From the NCBI RefSeq assembly GCF_900104515.1, contig NZ_FNJL01000035.1, positions 1 through 52,110 of the forward strand: DNA of 52,110 nucleotides, written 5' to 3'. The DNA comes from Paracidovorax cattleyae. GTDB lineage: Bacteria; Pseudomonadota; Gammaproteobacteria; Burkholderiales; Burkholderiaceae_C. The notes beneath the pieces are model-generated. The model was not told the origin of the DNA. It ran no database searches and worked only from the letters and a program-made list of their open reading frames with translations. A program made the position numbers and the translations under genes. This document shows positions 33,111-41,023 of the stretch, piece after piece. Position 1 is the first letter of the stretch, and each line of letters opens with the position of its first letter.

Positions 33111-33724
33111 GGTGCGGTCGCTCTGGCTGCGCCGGGTGCGGCGGGGGTGGAGGTGGTGGAAGTGGGAGTGGAAGGCTCGAGCCGCTGCCCCATCCGCTGG
33201 CTCCAGGCCTCGGCGGTGCAGGCGCCCGGGCAGGCAAGGACGCGCGCCTCGGTCAGCCGCTCGATCTCGGCGTCGTCCAGCGACAGATCAAGGTCGTCGG
33301 CGAAGGGCTGGGGCAGGTACCAAGGCGTCTCGAGGTAGACCTCGACGACGTTGTCCTCGGGATCGTTGAAGTACAGCGACCAGGAGTTGCCGTGGTTGAG
33401 CGGCCGGAAGTTGCGCGCGCCGTGCTCCAGCGCGCGGGCATGGACGACCCGCAGCGCCGCCAGGCTCTGCACCTTGAACGACACCTGGAACAGCGGCCCG
33501 CGCGGCGGGTCCTCGGGCTGGCGCTGCACCAGTACGAACTGGTGGTGCTGCAGCGGGCTGGCCGTCATGAAGACGATGCGGCGCTTGAATTTCTGCGCGA
33601 CGCCCTGGTCGGAGACGGCTAGGCCGATCACGCGCTCGTAGAAGGCCTGCATCTCGTCCTGTTGGTCGGTGTAGATGCCCATGTGCGAAAGCTGGGGAAG
33701 GAGGGTTGGCGCAGAAGAGCTCAT
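33107..33724 (-). CDS. VOC-superfamily protein (glyoxalase/extradiol dioxygenase fold)
   Basis: A 205-residue protein with a single VOC module. It has SHMGIYTDQQDEMQAFYERVIGLAVSD at the N-terminus, LFQVSFKVQSLAALRVVHARALEHG in the middle and SWSLYFNDPEDNVVEVYLETPWY at the C-terminal strand. Candidate metal ligands are His14 and the Glu in NVVEVYLETP. The C-terminal 60 residues after the VOC fold are low-complexity. VOC proteins include extradiol dioxygenases, glyoxalases and dehalogenation enzymes. Being first in an operon with FAH suggests ring cleavage followed by hydrolysis, but this is inference. Confidence 0.82.
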   Translation of the reverse strand: MSSSAPTLLPQLSHMGIYTDQQDEMQAFYERVIGLAVSDQGVAQKFKRRIVFMTASPLQHHQFVLVQRQPEDPPRGPLFQVSFKVQSLAALRVVHARALEHGARNFRPLNHGNSWSLYFNDPEDNVVEVYLETPWYLPQPFADDLDLSLDDAEIERLTEARVLACPGACTAEAWSQRMGQRLEPSTPTSTTSTPAAPGAARATAP

Positions 33725-33849
33725 GTCGGTCTCGAGTGGTCCGGACGCCAGTCTAGTTTCGATAATGAAATTTTTGTTAGTGGTAAACTACAAGATTCGA
33801 TGATTTTTATTTCGTCTTACGATTCGGCCACAACCGAACTGGAGACGAC
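33725..33849. promoter_or_regulatory. Divergent promoter region with two dyads
   Basis: An AT-rich, 125-base gap between the VOC operon and a Bug gene. TAGT-GGTAA-ACTA (33778-33790) and TTTC-GATAAT-GAAA (33757-33770) are perfect short inverted repeats spaced about one helical turn apart. GT-N5-AC is compatible with an FCD-type GntR site. The nearby GntR gene (30791-31507) is the obvious candidate regulator. Ribosome-binding site GGAGAC precedes the Bug ATG. Confidence 0.45.
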
Positions 33850-34827
33850 ATGATTTCTTCCCTCACCCGGCGCGCCTGCATCGGTGCCGCAGCGGCACTT
33901 GCCGTAGGTACAGCCGCACTGCCGGCCGCGGCGCAGCCGGCTTTTCCGTCCAAGCCGATCCGCATCCTGGTCGGCTTCTCGGCGGGCGGCGGCGCCGACG
34001 GCGCGGCCCGCGCGATCGCCGACGCCCTGCAGCGCAAGTACGGTGTGGCGGTGACGGTCGAAAACCGCCCCGGCGCCGGCGGGCGACTGTCGAGCGACGC
34101 ACTGGCCAAGGCCGAACCCGACGGCTACACGCTGGCCGCCCTGGTCGGCGGCGACGCGGTCACGGCCGCGACCGATGCCCGCCTGCCCTACCGCTTTCCC
34201 GACGACTTCGCCCCGCTTTCCACCATCTCGGTCTACCCGTTCGTAGTGATGACCTCGGGCACCGGGCCGTACAAGACGCTCGACGAATTCCTGGCCGCAG
34301 CCCGTGCGGGCGGGCGCAGCTATGCCTCGCCCGGGCCCGGCACCACGCAGCACCTGGCGGCCGAGCTGCTGGCCGGCATGGCCAAGGCCGAGCTGCTGCA
34401 CACGCCGTACAAGGGCACGGCGGCCTCAGTGCCGGACCTGATCTCGGGCCGCGTCGACATCAGCGTGGGCACCACCAGCGAGGGCGCGCTGATCCGCAAC
34501 GGCCGCCTGCGCGCACTGGCCGTCACCTCGCGCGAGCGCTCGCCCAGCATGCCCAACGTGCCGACGGTCGCCGAAAGCCTTCCGGGGTATGAAGTCACGA
34601 CCTGGATGGGGCTGGTGGCCCCAAGCCGTACTCCTGCCTCTATCGTGCAAAAGCTGTCGAACGACATCCAGGCGCTGGTGGCCACGCCCGAGGTGCGCAG
34701 CCGCATCGAGGCGCTGGGCCTGGAGCCGCAGGCCAGCACCGCCGCGCAGATGCGCGAGCGCATGGCCGGCGACGTGGCCAAGTGGAAGGCTGTGGTGCGC
34801 GACCGCCACATCCAGCTGATCCCATGA
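33850..34827 (+). CDS. Bug-family tripartite tricarboxylate transporter receptor
   Basis: A 325-residue Bug/TctC protein with a Tat/Sec signal (TRRACIGAAAALAVGTAALPAAAQ). Landmarks are KPIRILVGFSAGGGADGAARAIAD, VTVENRPGAGGRLSSDALAKAEPDGYTLA and LLHTPYKGTAASVPDLISG. GGAGACGAC stands immediately before the ATG. Its stop overlaps the next gene's ATG by four bases (ATGA). It is transcribed divergently from the VOC operon and may be controlled by the same GntR regulator, so the substrates may be related (inference). Confidence 0.92.
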   Translation: MISSLTRRACIGAAAALAVGTAALPAAAQPAFPSKPIRILVGFSAGGGADGAARAIADALQRKYGVAVTVENRPGAGGRLSSDALAKAEPDGYTLAALVGGDAVTAATDARLPYRFPDDFAPLSTISVYPFVVMTSGTGPYKTLDEFLAAARAGGRSYASPGPGTTQHLAAELLAGMAKAELLHTPYKGTAASVPDLISGRVDISVGTTSEGALIRNGRLRALAVTSRERSPSMPNVPTVAESLPGYEVTTWMGLVAPSRTPASIVQKLSNDIQALVATPEVRSRIEALGLEPQASTAAQMRERMAGDVAKWKAVVRDRHIQLIP

Positions 34828-35900
34828 GCGCCGCCCGACTTTCGGCAGGCGAGCCCGCGGTGCGCAGCACGGCGGGTGGTCCGGCGGGCGCCGCCGCTGC
34901 AACGATGGCCGCCGTCCGCATGGAGGCCCCAGGCGGGCCCGAGGTGCTGCGGCTGCAGTCCGTCGCCCTGCCGCAGCCCGGCCCGGGCGAGGTGCTGGTG
35001 CAGGCCCACACCATCGGCGTGGGCCGGCCCGACTGCATGGTCCGGCGCGGCACCTACAAGTGGATGCCGCCGCTGCCCTGCACGCCGGGCAACGAGATGA
35101 GCGGCACCGTCGAGGCGCTGGGCGCCGGCGTGGCCAACATCCACCTCGGCCAGCCGGTGCTGGTGAGTTCGCGCGAGCTCAGCGTGCGCGGAGGCTGCTA
35201 TGCGCAGTACGTCGCCATCCCGGCGCATGCGGCGATCCTTTTGCCCCACGGCCTGGACCTGTCGCTGGCGCCGGCGCTGCCCAACTACCAAGTGGCCTGG
35301 GCGCTGCTGCACCGCGCGGCGGTGCGCGAGCGGGTGCAGACGCTCTACCTCAACGGCGCGGCCGGCGGCGTGGGCACGGCCGTGCTGCAGCTGGCGCGCG
35401 AACTCGGCATCCGCGCCATTGCGGGCGCATCCAGCGCGGCCAAGCGCGAGGCGGCGCTACAGGAAGGCGCCGCGGCGGCCATCGAGCCCGACGGCGACGC
35501 GGCCGCCCGCATCCGCGCGCTGACCGACGGCCGCGGCGTCGACCTGGTGCTCGACCACCTGGGCGGCGCCGGCCTGGCCGGACTGGTGGGCGCCCTGGCG
35601 CCGTTCGGCACGCTGGTTTCCTACAACCTACTGGCCGGCCCGCCGCAGGAGGACGTGTTCCAGGCGCTGCGCAGCCACATCGGCCAGGCGCCGGGGATCC
35701 GCTGCTTCAACATGCACACCTTCGACCACGACCAGCCGGGCCGCCGCGCGCTGCTGGCGCCGGCGATCGACTGGATGGCCCGGGTCCGCATCCGGCCGCG
35801 CGTGCATGCACGGCTGCCGCTGAGCGAGGCGGCCGAGGCCCACCGGCTCATGGAGGAGCGGGCGGCCATCGGCAAGATCATGCTGGACCCGTGGCTCTGA
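34824..35900 (+). CDS. NADPH:quinone oxidoreductase-like (medium-chain dehydrogenase)
   Basis: A 358-residue medium-chain dehydrogenase of the quinone oxidoreductase type, without catalytic zinc. RMEAPGGPEVLRLQSVALPQPGPGEVLVQ is the usual N-terminus, LYLNGAAGGVGTAVLQLARELGI the NADPH-binding loop and LTDGRGVDLVLDHLGGAGL a later block. The ATG at 34824 overlaps the Bug stop. A second ATG at 34905 would remove a 27-residue extension rich in Ala and Gly and give the usual length, so the real start is uncertain. It probably reduces a quinone or enone. Confidence 0.85.
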   Translation: MSAARLSAGEPAVRSTAGGPAGAAAATMAAVRMEAPGGPEVLRLQSVALPQPGPGEVLVQAHTIGVGRPDCMVRRGTYKWMPPLPCTPGNEMSGTVEALGAGVANIHLGQPVLVSSRELSVRGGCYAQYVAIPAHAAILLPHGLDLSLAPALPNYQVAWALLHRAAVRERVQTLYLNGAAGGVGTAVLQLARELGIRAIAGASSAAKREAALQEGAAAAIEPDGDAAARIRALTDGRGVDLVLDHLGGAGLAGLVGALAPFGTLVSYNLLAGPPQEDVFQALRSHIGQAPGIRCFNMHTFDHDQPGRRALLAPAIDWMARVRIRPRVHARLPLSEAAEAHRLMEERAAIGKIMLDPWL

Positions 35901-35917
35901 GCCCGGCGGCCCGGCTC
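35899..35917. terminator. Hairpin spanning two convergent stop codons
   Basis: GAGCC-C-GG, loop CGG, then CC-C-GGCTC: seven pairs with one C-C mismatch between the ends of the convergent oxidoreductase and LysR genes. The oxidoreductase TGA (35898-35900) and the LysR TGA (35916-35918) both touch the stem. Same architecture as 30743-30794, but weaker. No T-tract. Confidence 0.45.
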
Positions 35918-36824
35918 AGGCGCCTTCGCCCTCCGGATAGCGCAGCGCCAGCAGCCAGCTACGGAAGGCGGCCAGCGCCGGCAGCGTCTCGTTGCGGTCG
36001 GGATAAATGAGGTAGTAGGAGCGCTGGCTGGCCACCGCTGCGCCCACCTCGGCCACCTGGGCCCGGGCGACCTCGTCCTCGACCAGCGCGCGCGGCACCA
36101 GGCCCACGCCGATGCCGGCGCGCACCGCCTGGATCAGGTGCGAGGTGAGCTCGAAGCGCGGGCCGATCCGCATGTGCCGATGGTCCAGGCCGTAGTGCGA
36201 GAACCACTGCGCCCAGCCGTTCGGATGGCTGGCCACGGTCAGCAGGGTCTGCGTCGGTATCCAGGCCGGGTCCGCGGCAGCGGCCAGACCGGCCAGCGCA
36301 CCGGGGCTGGCGATGGCCACCAGGAACTCGGCGTGCAGCCGGTGCGCCTGCAGCCCGGGCCAGTCGCCCGCGCCCACGGTGATCGCCGCGTCCAGTTCCT
36401 CGGTGTCGAAGTCGATGGCGCCGATGCGCGAATGCAGGTCCACGTTCACGCCGGGATGCGCCCGGTAGAAGTCGTGCAGCCGCGGCAGCAGCCAGGCCGA
36501 GCCGAACGTAGGCAGCGTGGCCAGCCGCAGCGCGCCGCCCTCGCCCTGGTACGACAGCGCCTGCAGCGTGGCTGCGCGGATGCGGCCGAGCGCCGCGCCG
36601 AGTTCGGCCGCATAGCGGCGGCCGACCTCGGTGAGCTTGACCGAGCGGCCCTCGCGGCGGAACAGGCGGATGCCGAGCTGCGACTCCAGCGTCTGGATCT
36701 GGCGGCTGACCGCGCTCTGGCTCAGGGCCAGTTCGTCGGCAGCGCGGGTGTAGCTCTCGTGGCGCGCTGCCGCCTCGAACACCAGCAGCAGCGACATGGA
36801 CGGCGTGAGTCGGCGGTAATGCAT
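35916..36824 (-). CDS. LysR-family regulator (GcvA-like), divergent from ydiJ
   Basis: A 302-residue LysR protein with a GcvA/AmpR-like N-terminus. RRLTPSMSLLLVFEAAARHESYTRAADELALSQSAVSRQIQTLESQLGIRLFRR is the winged helix. The effector domain has LRLATLPTFGSAWLLPRLHDFYRAHPGV and IQAVRAGIGVGLVPRALVEDE. It shares a 113-base promoter region with the large FAD/Fe-S dehydrogenase and likely controls it, through a dyad at 36840-36855. Confidence 0.92.
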   Translation of the reverse strand: MHYRRLTPSMSLLLVFEAAARHESYTRAADELALSQSAVSRQIQTLESQLGIRLFRREGRSVKLTEVGRRYAAELGAALGRIRAATLQALSYQGEGGALRLATLPTFGSAWLLPRLHDFYRAHPGVNVDLHSRIGAIDFDTEELDAAITVGAGDWPGLQAHRLHAEFLVAIASPGALAGLAAAADPAWIPTQTLLTVASHPNGWAQWFSHYGLDHRHMRIGPRFELTSHLIQAVRAGIGVGLVPRALVEDEVARAQVAEVGAAVASQRSYYLIYPDRNETLPALAAFRSWLLALRYPEGEGA

Positions 36825-36839
36825 GAGTTTTATGCAGCA

Positions 36840-36855
36840 ATAACGATCCGATTAT
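36840..36855. promoter_or_regulatory. Candidate LysR site between LysR and ydiJ-like gene
   Basis: ATAA-CGATCCGA-TTAT is a perfect 4-base dyad with an 8-base centre, located 16 bases upstream of the LysR start codon. Its T-rich/A-rich half-sites and spacing are like the LysR recognition sequence T-N11-A. It overlaps the region where the LysR gene would be transcribed, which fits autoregulation. Confidence 0.4.
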
Positions 36856-36937
36856 CCGTTTGTCGCGCATATTTGACCGGCCCACACTGGAGTCTGCTGC
36901 AAACCCATGTGTTTTCTACCTGATTTCGGTTCGCGCC

Positions 36938-39900
36938 ATGCACAACGCCAACTCCACCACCACGATGACGACGACCACGATCGAACGGCTGCCGCAGCCC
37001 GCCGCGCCCACCGACAGCGACTACGCCGCCTTCCTCGCCGCACTGCGCAGCGCCGGCTTCGAGGGCGAGATCGGCACCGACTACGCCAGTCGCACCGTGC
37101 TGGCGACCGACAACTCCATCTACCAGCGCCTGCCCCAGGCGGCCGTCTACCCGGCCCATGCGCAGGACGTGCAGACCCTCGCACGCCTACTGGCCGAACC
37201 GGCGCACCGCGGCATCGCGGTGACCGCGCGCGGCGGCGGCACCGGCACCAACGGCCAGTCGCTGACCACCGGCATCGTGGTGGACCTGTCGCGCCACATG
37301 AACCGCATCCTCGAGATCAACGCCGAGGAACGCTGGGTGCGCGTGCAGGCCGGCGTGGTCAAGGACCAGCTCAACGCCGCGCTGAAGCCGCACGGCCTGT
37401 TCTTCGCGCCGGAACTCTCCACATCTAACCGCGCGACCATCGGCGGCATGGTCAACACCGATGCCAGCGGCCAGGGCAGCTGCACCTACGGCAAGACGCG
37501 CGACCACGTGCTGGCGCTCGACTTCGTGCTGCAGGGCGGCGAGGCGCTGCACAGCCGCCCGCTCGATGCCGACGCCCTGGAGCGCGCCTGCGCGGCGCCC
37601 GGCCGCAGCGGCACCGTCTACCGCACGGCCCGCCGCATCGCCGACGAGAAGGCTGCGCTCATCGAGGCGAAATTTCCCAAGCTCAACCGCTGCCTGACCG
37701 GCTACGACCTGGCCCACCTGCGCGAGCCCGACGGACGCTTCAACCTCAACAGCGTGCTCTGCGGCGCGGAAGGCTCGCTCGGCTTCCTGGTCGAGGCCCG
37801 GCTCAACGTGCTGCCGATACCGAAGTACTCGGTGCTGGTCAACGTGCGCTACGCGGCCTTCATGGATGCGCTGCGCGATGCGCGTGCGCTAATCGCGCTG
37901 CAGCCACTGTCGATCGAGACGGTCGACTCCAAGGTGCTGCTGCTGGCCATGCAGGATTTCGTCTGGAACAGCGTGGCCGAATACTTCCCGGCCGATGCGG
38001 CCCAGCCGACGCTGGGCATCAACCTGATCGAGTTCAGCGGCGACGATGCCGCCGCGGTGGACCGCGCGGTGGAGGCCTTTGTCGCCCACCTGCGCACCGA
38101 CACCGGCGTGCAGCGGCTGGGCCACACGCTCGCCGTGGGCCACGACGCGGTCAAGCGGGTCTATGCGATGCGCAAGCGCGCCGTGGGCCTGCTTGGCAAC
38201 GTGCAGGGCGAGGCCCGGCCGCAGCCCTTCGTGGAGGACACGGCCGTGCCGCCGGAGAACCTGGCCGACTTCATTGCCGAGTTCCGCGCCCTGCTCGACG
38301 GCCACGGCCTGCAGTACGGCATGTTCGGCCACGTCGATGCCGGCGTGCTGCACGTGCGCCCCGCGCTGGACATGAAGGATCCGCGCCAGGCGGCCCTGGT
38401 GCGTCCGATCTCCGACGGCGTGGCCGCGCTCACCCAGCGCTACGGCGGCCTGCTGTGGGGCGAGCACGGCAAGGGCGTGCGGTCCGAGTACACGCCGGCC
38501 TTCTTCGGCGAGCTGTATCCGTCGCTGCAGCAGATCAAGGCTGCGTTCGACCCGCACAACCAGCTCAACCCCGGCAAGATCGCCACCCCGCCCGCGTCCC
38601 GCACGCTGCTGCTCAAGGTGGACGGCGTGCCGACCCGCGGCGAGCAGGACCGCCAGATCGACGAGCGGGTCTGGCAGAGCTATGGCGCGGCCATGCACTG
38701 CAACGGCAACGGCGCCTGCTACAACTTCGACCCCGACGACGCCATGTGCCCGTCGTGGAAGGCCACGCGCGAGCGGGTGCATTCGCCCAAGGGCCGCGCC
38801 TCGCTGATGCGCGAATGGCTGCGGCTGCAGGGCGCGGCCGGCGTGGACGTGCTGGCCGCCTCGGCCGCGCGGCCGCCCTTCCTGCGCGGTCTGGCCGCGC
38901 GCTGGCGCAACAGCCGGGCCGCGCGGCGCGGGGAGCCGGACTTCTCCCACGATGTCTACGACGCGATGAGCGGCTGCCTGGCCTGCAAGTCCTGCGCGGG
39001 CCAGTGCCCGATCAAGGTCAACGTGCCGGAATTCCGCGCGCGTTTCCTCGCGCTCTACCACCAGCGCTACCTGCGGCCGCTGCGCGACTATCTGATCGGC
39101 TCGCTGGAGCACACGGTGCCCTGGATGGCCCGCGCGCCCGGCCTCTACAACGGCCTGATGGGTGCGGGCTGGGTGCGGCGCCTGCTCGAACGCTACGCCG
39201 GCATGGTCGACAGCCCGCTGCTGAGCCGGTTCGACCTGGCACCGGTGCTGGCGCGCTGGAACGTGCAGCCGGCCACCGTGCAGGCGCTGCAGGCGCTCTC
39301 CGCGCAGGAGCGCGCGCGCAGCGTGGTCATCGTGCAGGACACCTTCACCCGCTTCTTCGACCCCGAGCCGCTGGCCGACTTCGTCGAGCTGGCCGCGCGC
39401 CTGGGCCACCGCGTGTGGCTCGCGCCGCTGCAGCCCAACGGCAAGGCGCTGCAGGTGCAGGGCTTCCTCGAAGCCTTCGCCCAGGCGGCGATCCGCAATG
39501 CGCGCGGGCTCGCGGAACTGGCGTCCTCGGGCATGCCGCTGGTCGGGCTCGATCCGGCCGTTACGCTGACCTACCGGCAGGAGTACCGCAAGGTGGATGG
39601 CATCGGCCCGGTGCCCTCGGTCGCCCTGCCGCAGGAATGGCTGCTGCAGGTGCTGCCGCAGACCACGGCTGCGGCCGAGGGCGCGCAGTACACGCTGATG
39701 CCCCACTGCACCGAGGCGACCAACGCGCCGGACAGCGGCAGCCAGTGGACCGAGGTCTTCCGCCGCCGCGGCCTGCGGCTGCGGGTGGAAGCCACCGGCT
39801 GCTGCGGCATGTCAGGCACCTACGGCCACGAGCGGCGCCACCTGGAGACATCGCAGCGCATCTATGCGCAGTCCTGGCAGCGCCGGCTGCCGGCCGCAGC

Positions 39901-40024
39901 CGATGGGGTCGGCGTGCTGGCCACCGGCTATTCGTGCCGCAGCCAGGTGCAGCGGCTGTCGGCGCTGAACCTGCGCCATCCGGTGGGTGCGCTGCTGCTG
40001 CAGCTCAGGGCGCAGCAGCCCTGA
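36938..40024 (+). CDS. ydiJ: YdiJ-type FAD/[4Fe-4S] D-2-hydroxyglutarate dehydrogenase-like protein
   Basis: A 1028-residue protein (YdiJ of E. coli is about 1018). The FAD-binding PCMH domain holds TARGGGTGTNGQSLTTGIVVDLSRHMNRI and FFAPELSTSNRATIGGMVNTDASGQGS. GHVDAGVLHVRP and LLWGEHGKG are the C-terminal oxidase-domain motifs that bind metal/substrate carboxylate. An Fe-S domain follows, with a full CxxCxxCxxxCP cluster (Cys680, 683, 686, 690) and an upstream MHCNGNGACYNFDPDDAMCPSW motif. ATGCCGMSGTYGHE is a CCG-type domain near the end. It should oxidise a D-2-hydroxy acid and pass electrons to a quinone or carrier. Start ATG 36938 was chosen; 36965 is an alternative. Confidence 0.93.
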   Translation: MHNANSTTTMTTTTIERLPQPAAPTDSDYAAFLAALRSAGFEGEIGTDYASRTVLATDNSIYQRLPQAAVYPAHAQDVQTLARLLAEPAHRGIAVTARGGGTGTNGQSLTTGIVVDLSRHMNRILEINAEERWVRVQAGVVKDQLNAALKPHGLFFAPELSTSNRATIGGMVNTDASGQGSCTYGKTRDHVLALDFVLQGGEALHSRPLDADALERACAAPGRSGTVYRTARRIADEKAALIEAKFPKLNRCLTGYDLAHLREPDGRFNLNSVLCGAEGSLGFLVEARLNVLPIPKYSVLVNVRYAAFMDALRDARALIALQPLSIETVDSKVLLLAMQDFVWNSVAEYFPADAAQPTLGINLIEFSGDDAAAVDRAVEAFVAHLRTDTGVQRLGHTLAVGHDAVKRVYAMRKRAVGLLGNVQGEARPQPFVEDTAVPPENLADFIAEFRALLDGHGLQYGMFGHVDAGVLHVRPALDMKDPRQAALVRPISDGVAALTQRYGGLLWGEHGKGVRSEYTPAFFGELYPSLQQIKAAFDPHNQLNPGKIATPPASRTLLLKVDGVPTRGEQDRQIDERVWQSYGAAMHCNGNGACYNFDPDDAMCPSWKATRERVHSPKGRASLMREWLRLQGAAGVDVLAASAARPPFLRGLAARWRNSRAARRGEPDFSHDVYDAMSGCLACKSCAGQCPIKVNVPEFRARFLALYHQRYLRPLRDYLIGSLEHTVPWMARAPGLYNGLMGAGWVRRLLERYAGMVDSPLLSRFDLAPVLARWNVQPATVQALQALSAQERARSVVIVQDTFTRFFDPEPLADFVELAARLGHRVWLAPLQPNGKALQVQGFLEAFAQAAIRNARGLAELASSGMPLVGLDPAVTLTYRQEYRKVDGIGPVPSVALPQEWLLQVLPQTTAAAEGAQYTLMPHCTEATNAPDSGSQWTEVFRRRGLRLRVEATGCCGMSGTYGHERRHLETSQRIYAQSWQRRLPAAADGVGVLATGYSCRSQVQRLSALNLRHPVGALLLQLRAQQP

Positions 40025-40042
40025 GCGCCGCGCGCGGCCGCA

Positions 40043-41023
40043 TCAGTACAGGCCGCGCCCGCGGCCGAAGAGCCGCGCCAGGCCGAACAGGGCCGCGATG
40101 TGGGGCGTGGGCAGGCCGAGCTTCTGGCCGATCTCGAAGGCCGCGCCGACGATGGTGTCGAGCTCCAGCGGCCGTCCCGCCTCGACGTCCTGCAGCATCG
40201 AGGTCTTGAAGGCACCGAGCTTCTCGGTGATCGCATGCCGGTCTTCCACGCCCTGGTCGATCGGGCAGCCGATGCGGCGTCCGATCTCGGCTGCCTCGGT
40301 CATGGCGGCTGAGCAGAAGCCGCGCACCAGCGGATCGCCGAGCACCCGGTCGATGGTCGCGCCGGTGATGGCGCTGACCGGGTTCATGGTCATGTTGCCC
40401 CAGAGCTTGTACCAGATGTCCCGGCGCACATCGTTGCTGGCCACCGCGTCGAAGCCAGCGCGCTGCAGCAGGCCGACGACGCGCTCGGTGCGCGCGCTGC
40501 CGCCGCCGCGCGGCTCGCCGACGATGAGGCCGTTGCCCATCGCATGGCGCACCAGGCCGGGCTCCGGCGTCGAGGTGCTGGCATGCACGACGCAGCCCAG
40601 CACCCGGTCGAACGGGATCGCCTCGCCGATGCGGCCCGAGGGATCCGCGCTGCCGAGCCGGTATCCGTCGAAGCCGGGCTGGCCTTCGCAGAACCACCAG
40701 GGCACGCCGTTCATCGCCGGCAGCACCACCGTCTCGGGGCCGATCAGCGGACCGATCTGCTCGGCGATCTGGGTCAGCGCCGGTGCCTTGACCGCGATCA
40801 CGACCAGGTCCTGCGGCCCGAGTGCCCGGGCGTCGGAGCCGACCTGGGCGATGGGCCCCTGCAGCCGGCCGGCCGCCGTGTCCATGCGCCAGCCGTGCTC
40901 GGCCAGCGCCTCCAGCGTGGCGCCCCGGGCCAGCGCGCCGACCTGGGCCTCGCCGGCCGCAGCCAGCCGGGTGCCGATGAAGCCGCCGATGGCGCCGGCG
41001 CCGACGATGCAGACGCGGGTCAT
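40043..41023 (-). CDS. 2-Dehydropantoate 2-reductase (ketopantoate reductase) family protein
   Basis: A 326-residue PanE-family protein. RVCIVGAGAIGGFIGTRLAAAG is the NADP-binding motif, DLVVIAVKAPALTQIAEQI the second, and WYKLWGNMTMNPVSAITGATIDRVLGD the catalytic block that usually carries the lysine (here Lys in YKLWGN). It is last in the hpa-type operon and its ATG overlaps the preceding FAH stop. PanE homologues in catabolic operons commonly reduce other 2-oxo acids, so pantothenate synthesis is unlikely to be its role here. Inference: reduction of a ring-fission by-product or oxo acid. Confidence 0.85.
   Translation of the reverse strand: MTRVCIVGAGAIGGFIGTRLAAAGEAQVGALARGATLEALAEHGWRMDTAAGRLQGPIAQVGSDARALGPQDLVVIAVKAPALTQIAEQIGPLIGPETVVLPAMNGVPWWFCEGQPGFDGYRLGSADPSGRIGEAIPFDRVLGCVVHASTSTPEPGLVRHAMGNGLIVGEPRGGGSARTERVVGLLQRAGFDAVASNDVRRDIWYKLWGNMTMNPVSAITGATIDRVLGDPLVRGFCSAAMTEAAEIGRRIGCPIDQGVEDRHAITEKLGAFKTSMLQDVEAGRPLELDTIVGAAFEIGQKLGLPTPHIAALFGLARLFGRGRGLY

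Noticed and set aside
40021-40046. Perfect palindrome GCCGCGCGCGGC between ydiJ and the PanE-like gene as a terminator
   Set aside because: It has no loop and no T-tract, and such GC runs are frequent in this sequence.
40043-41023. PanE-like gene as a pantothenate biosynthesis gene
   Set aside because: It is coupled to a catabolic FAH gene and there are no other pantothenate genes, so a catabolic 2-oxo acid reductase role is more likely.
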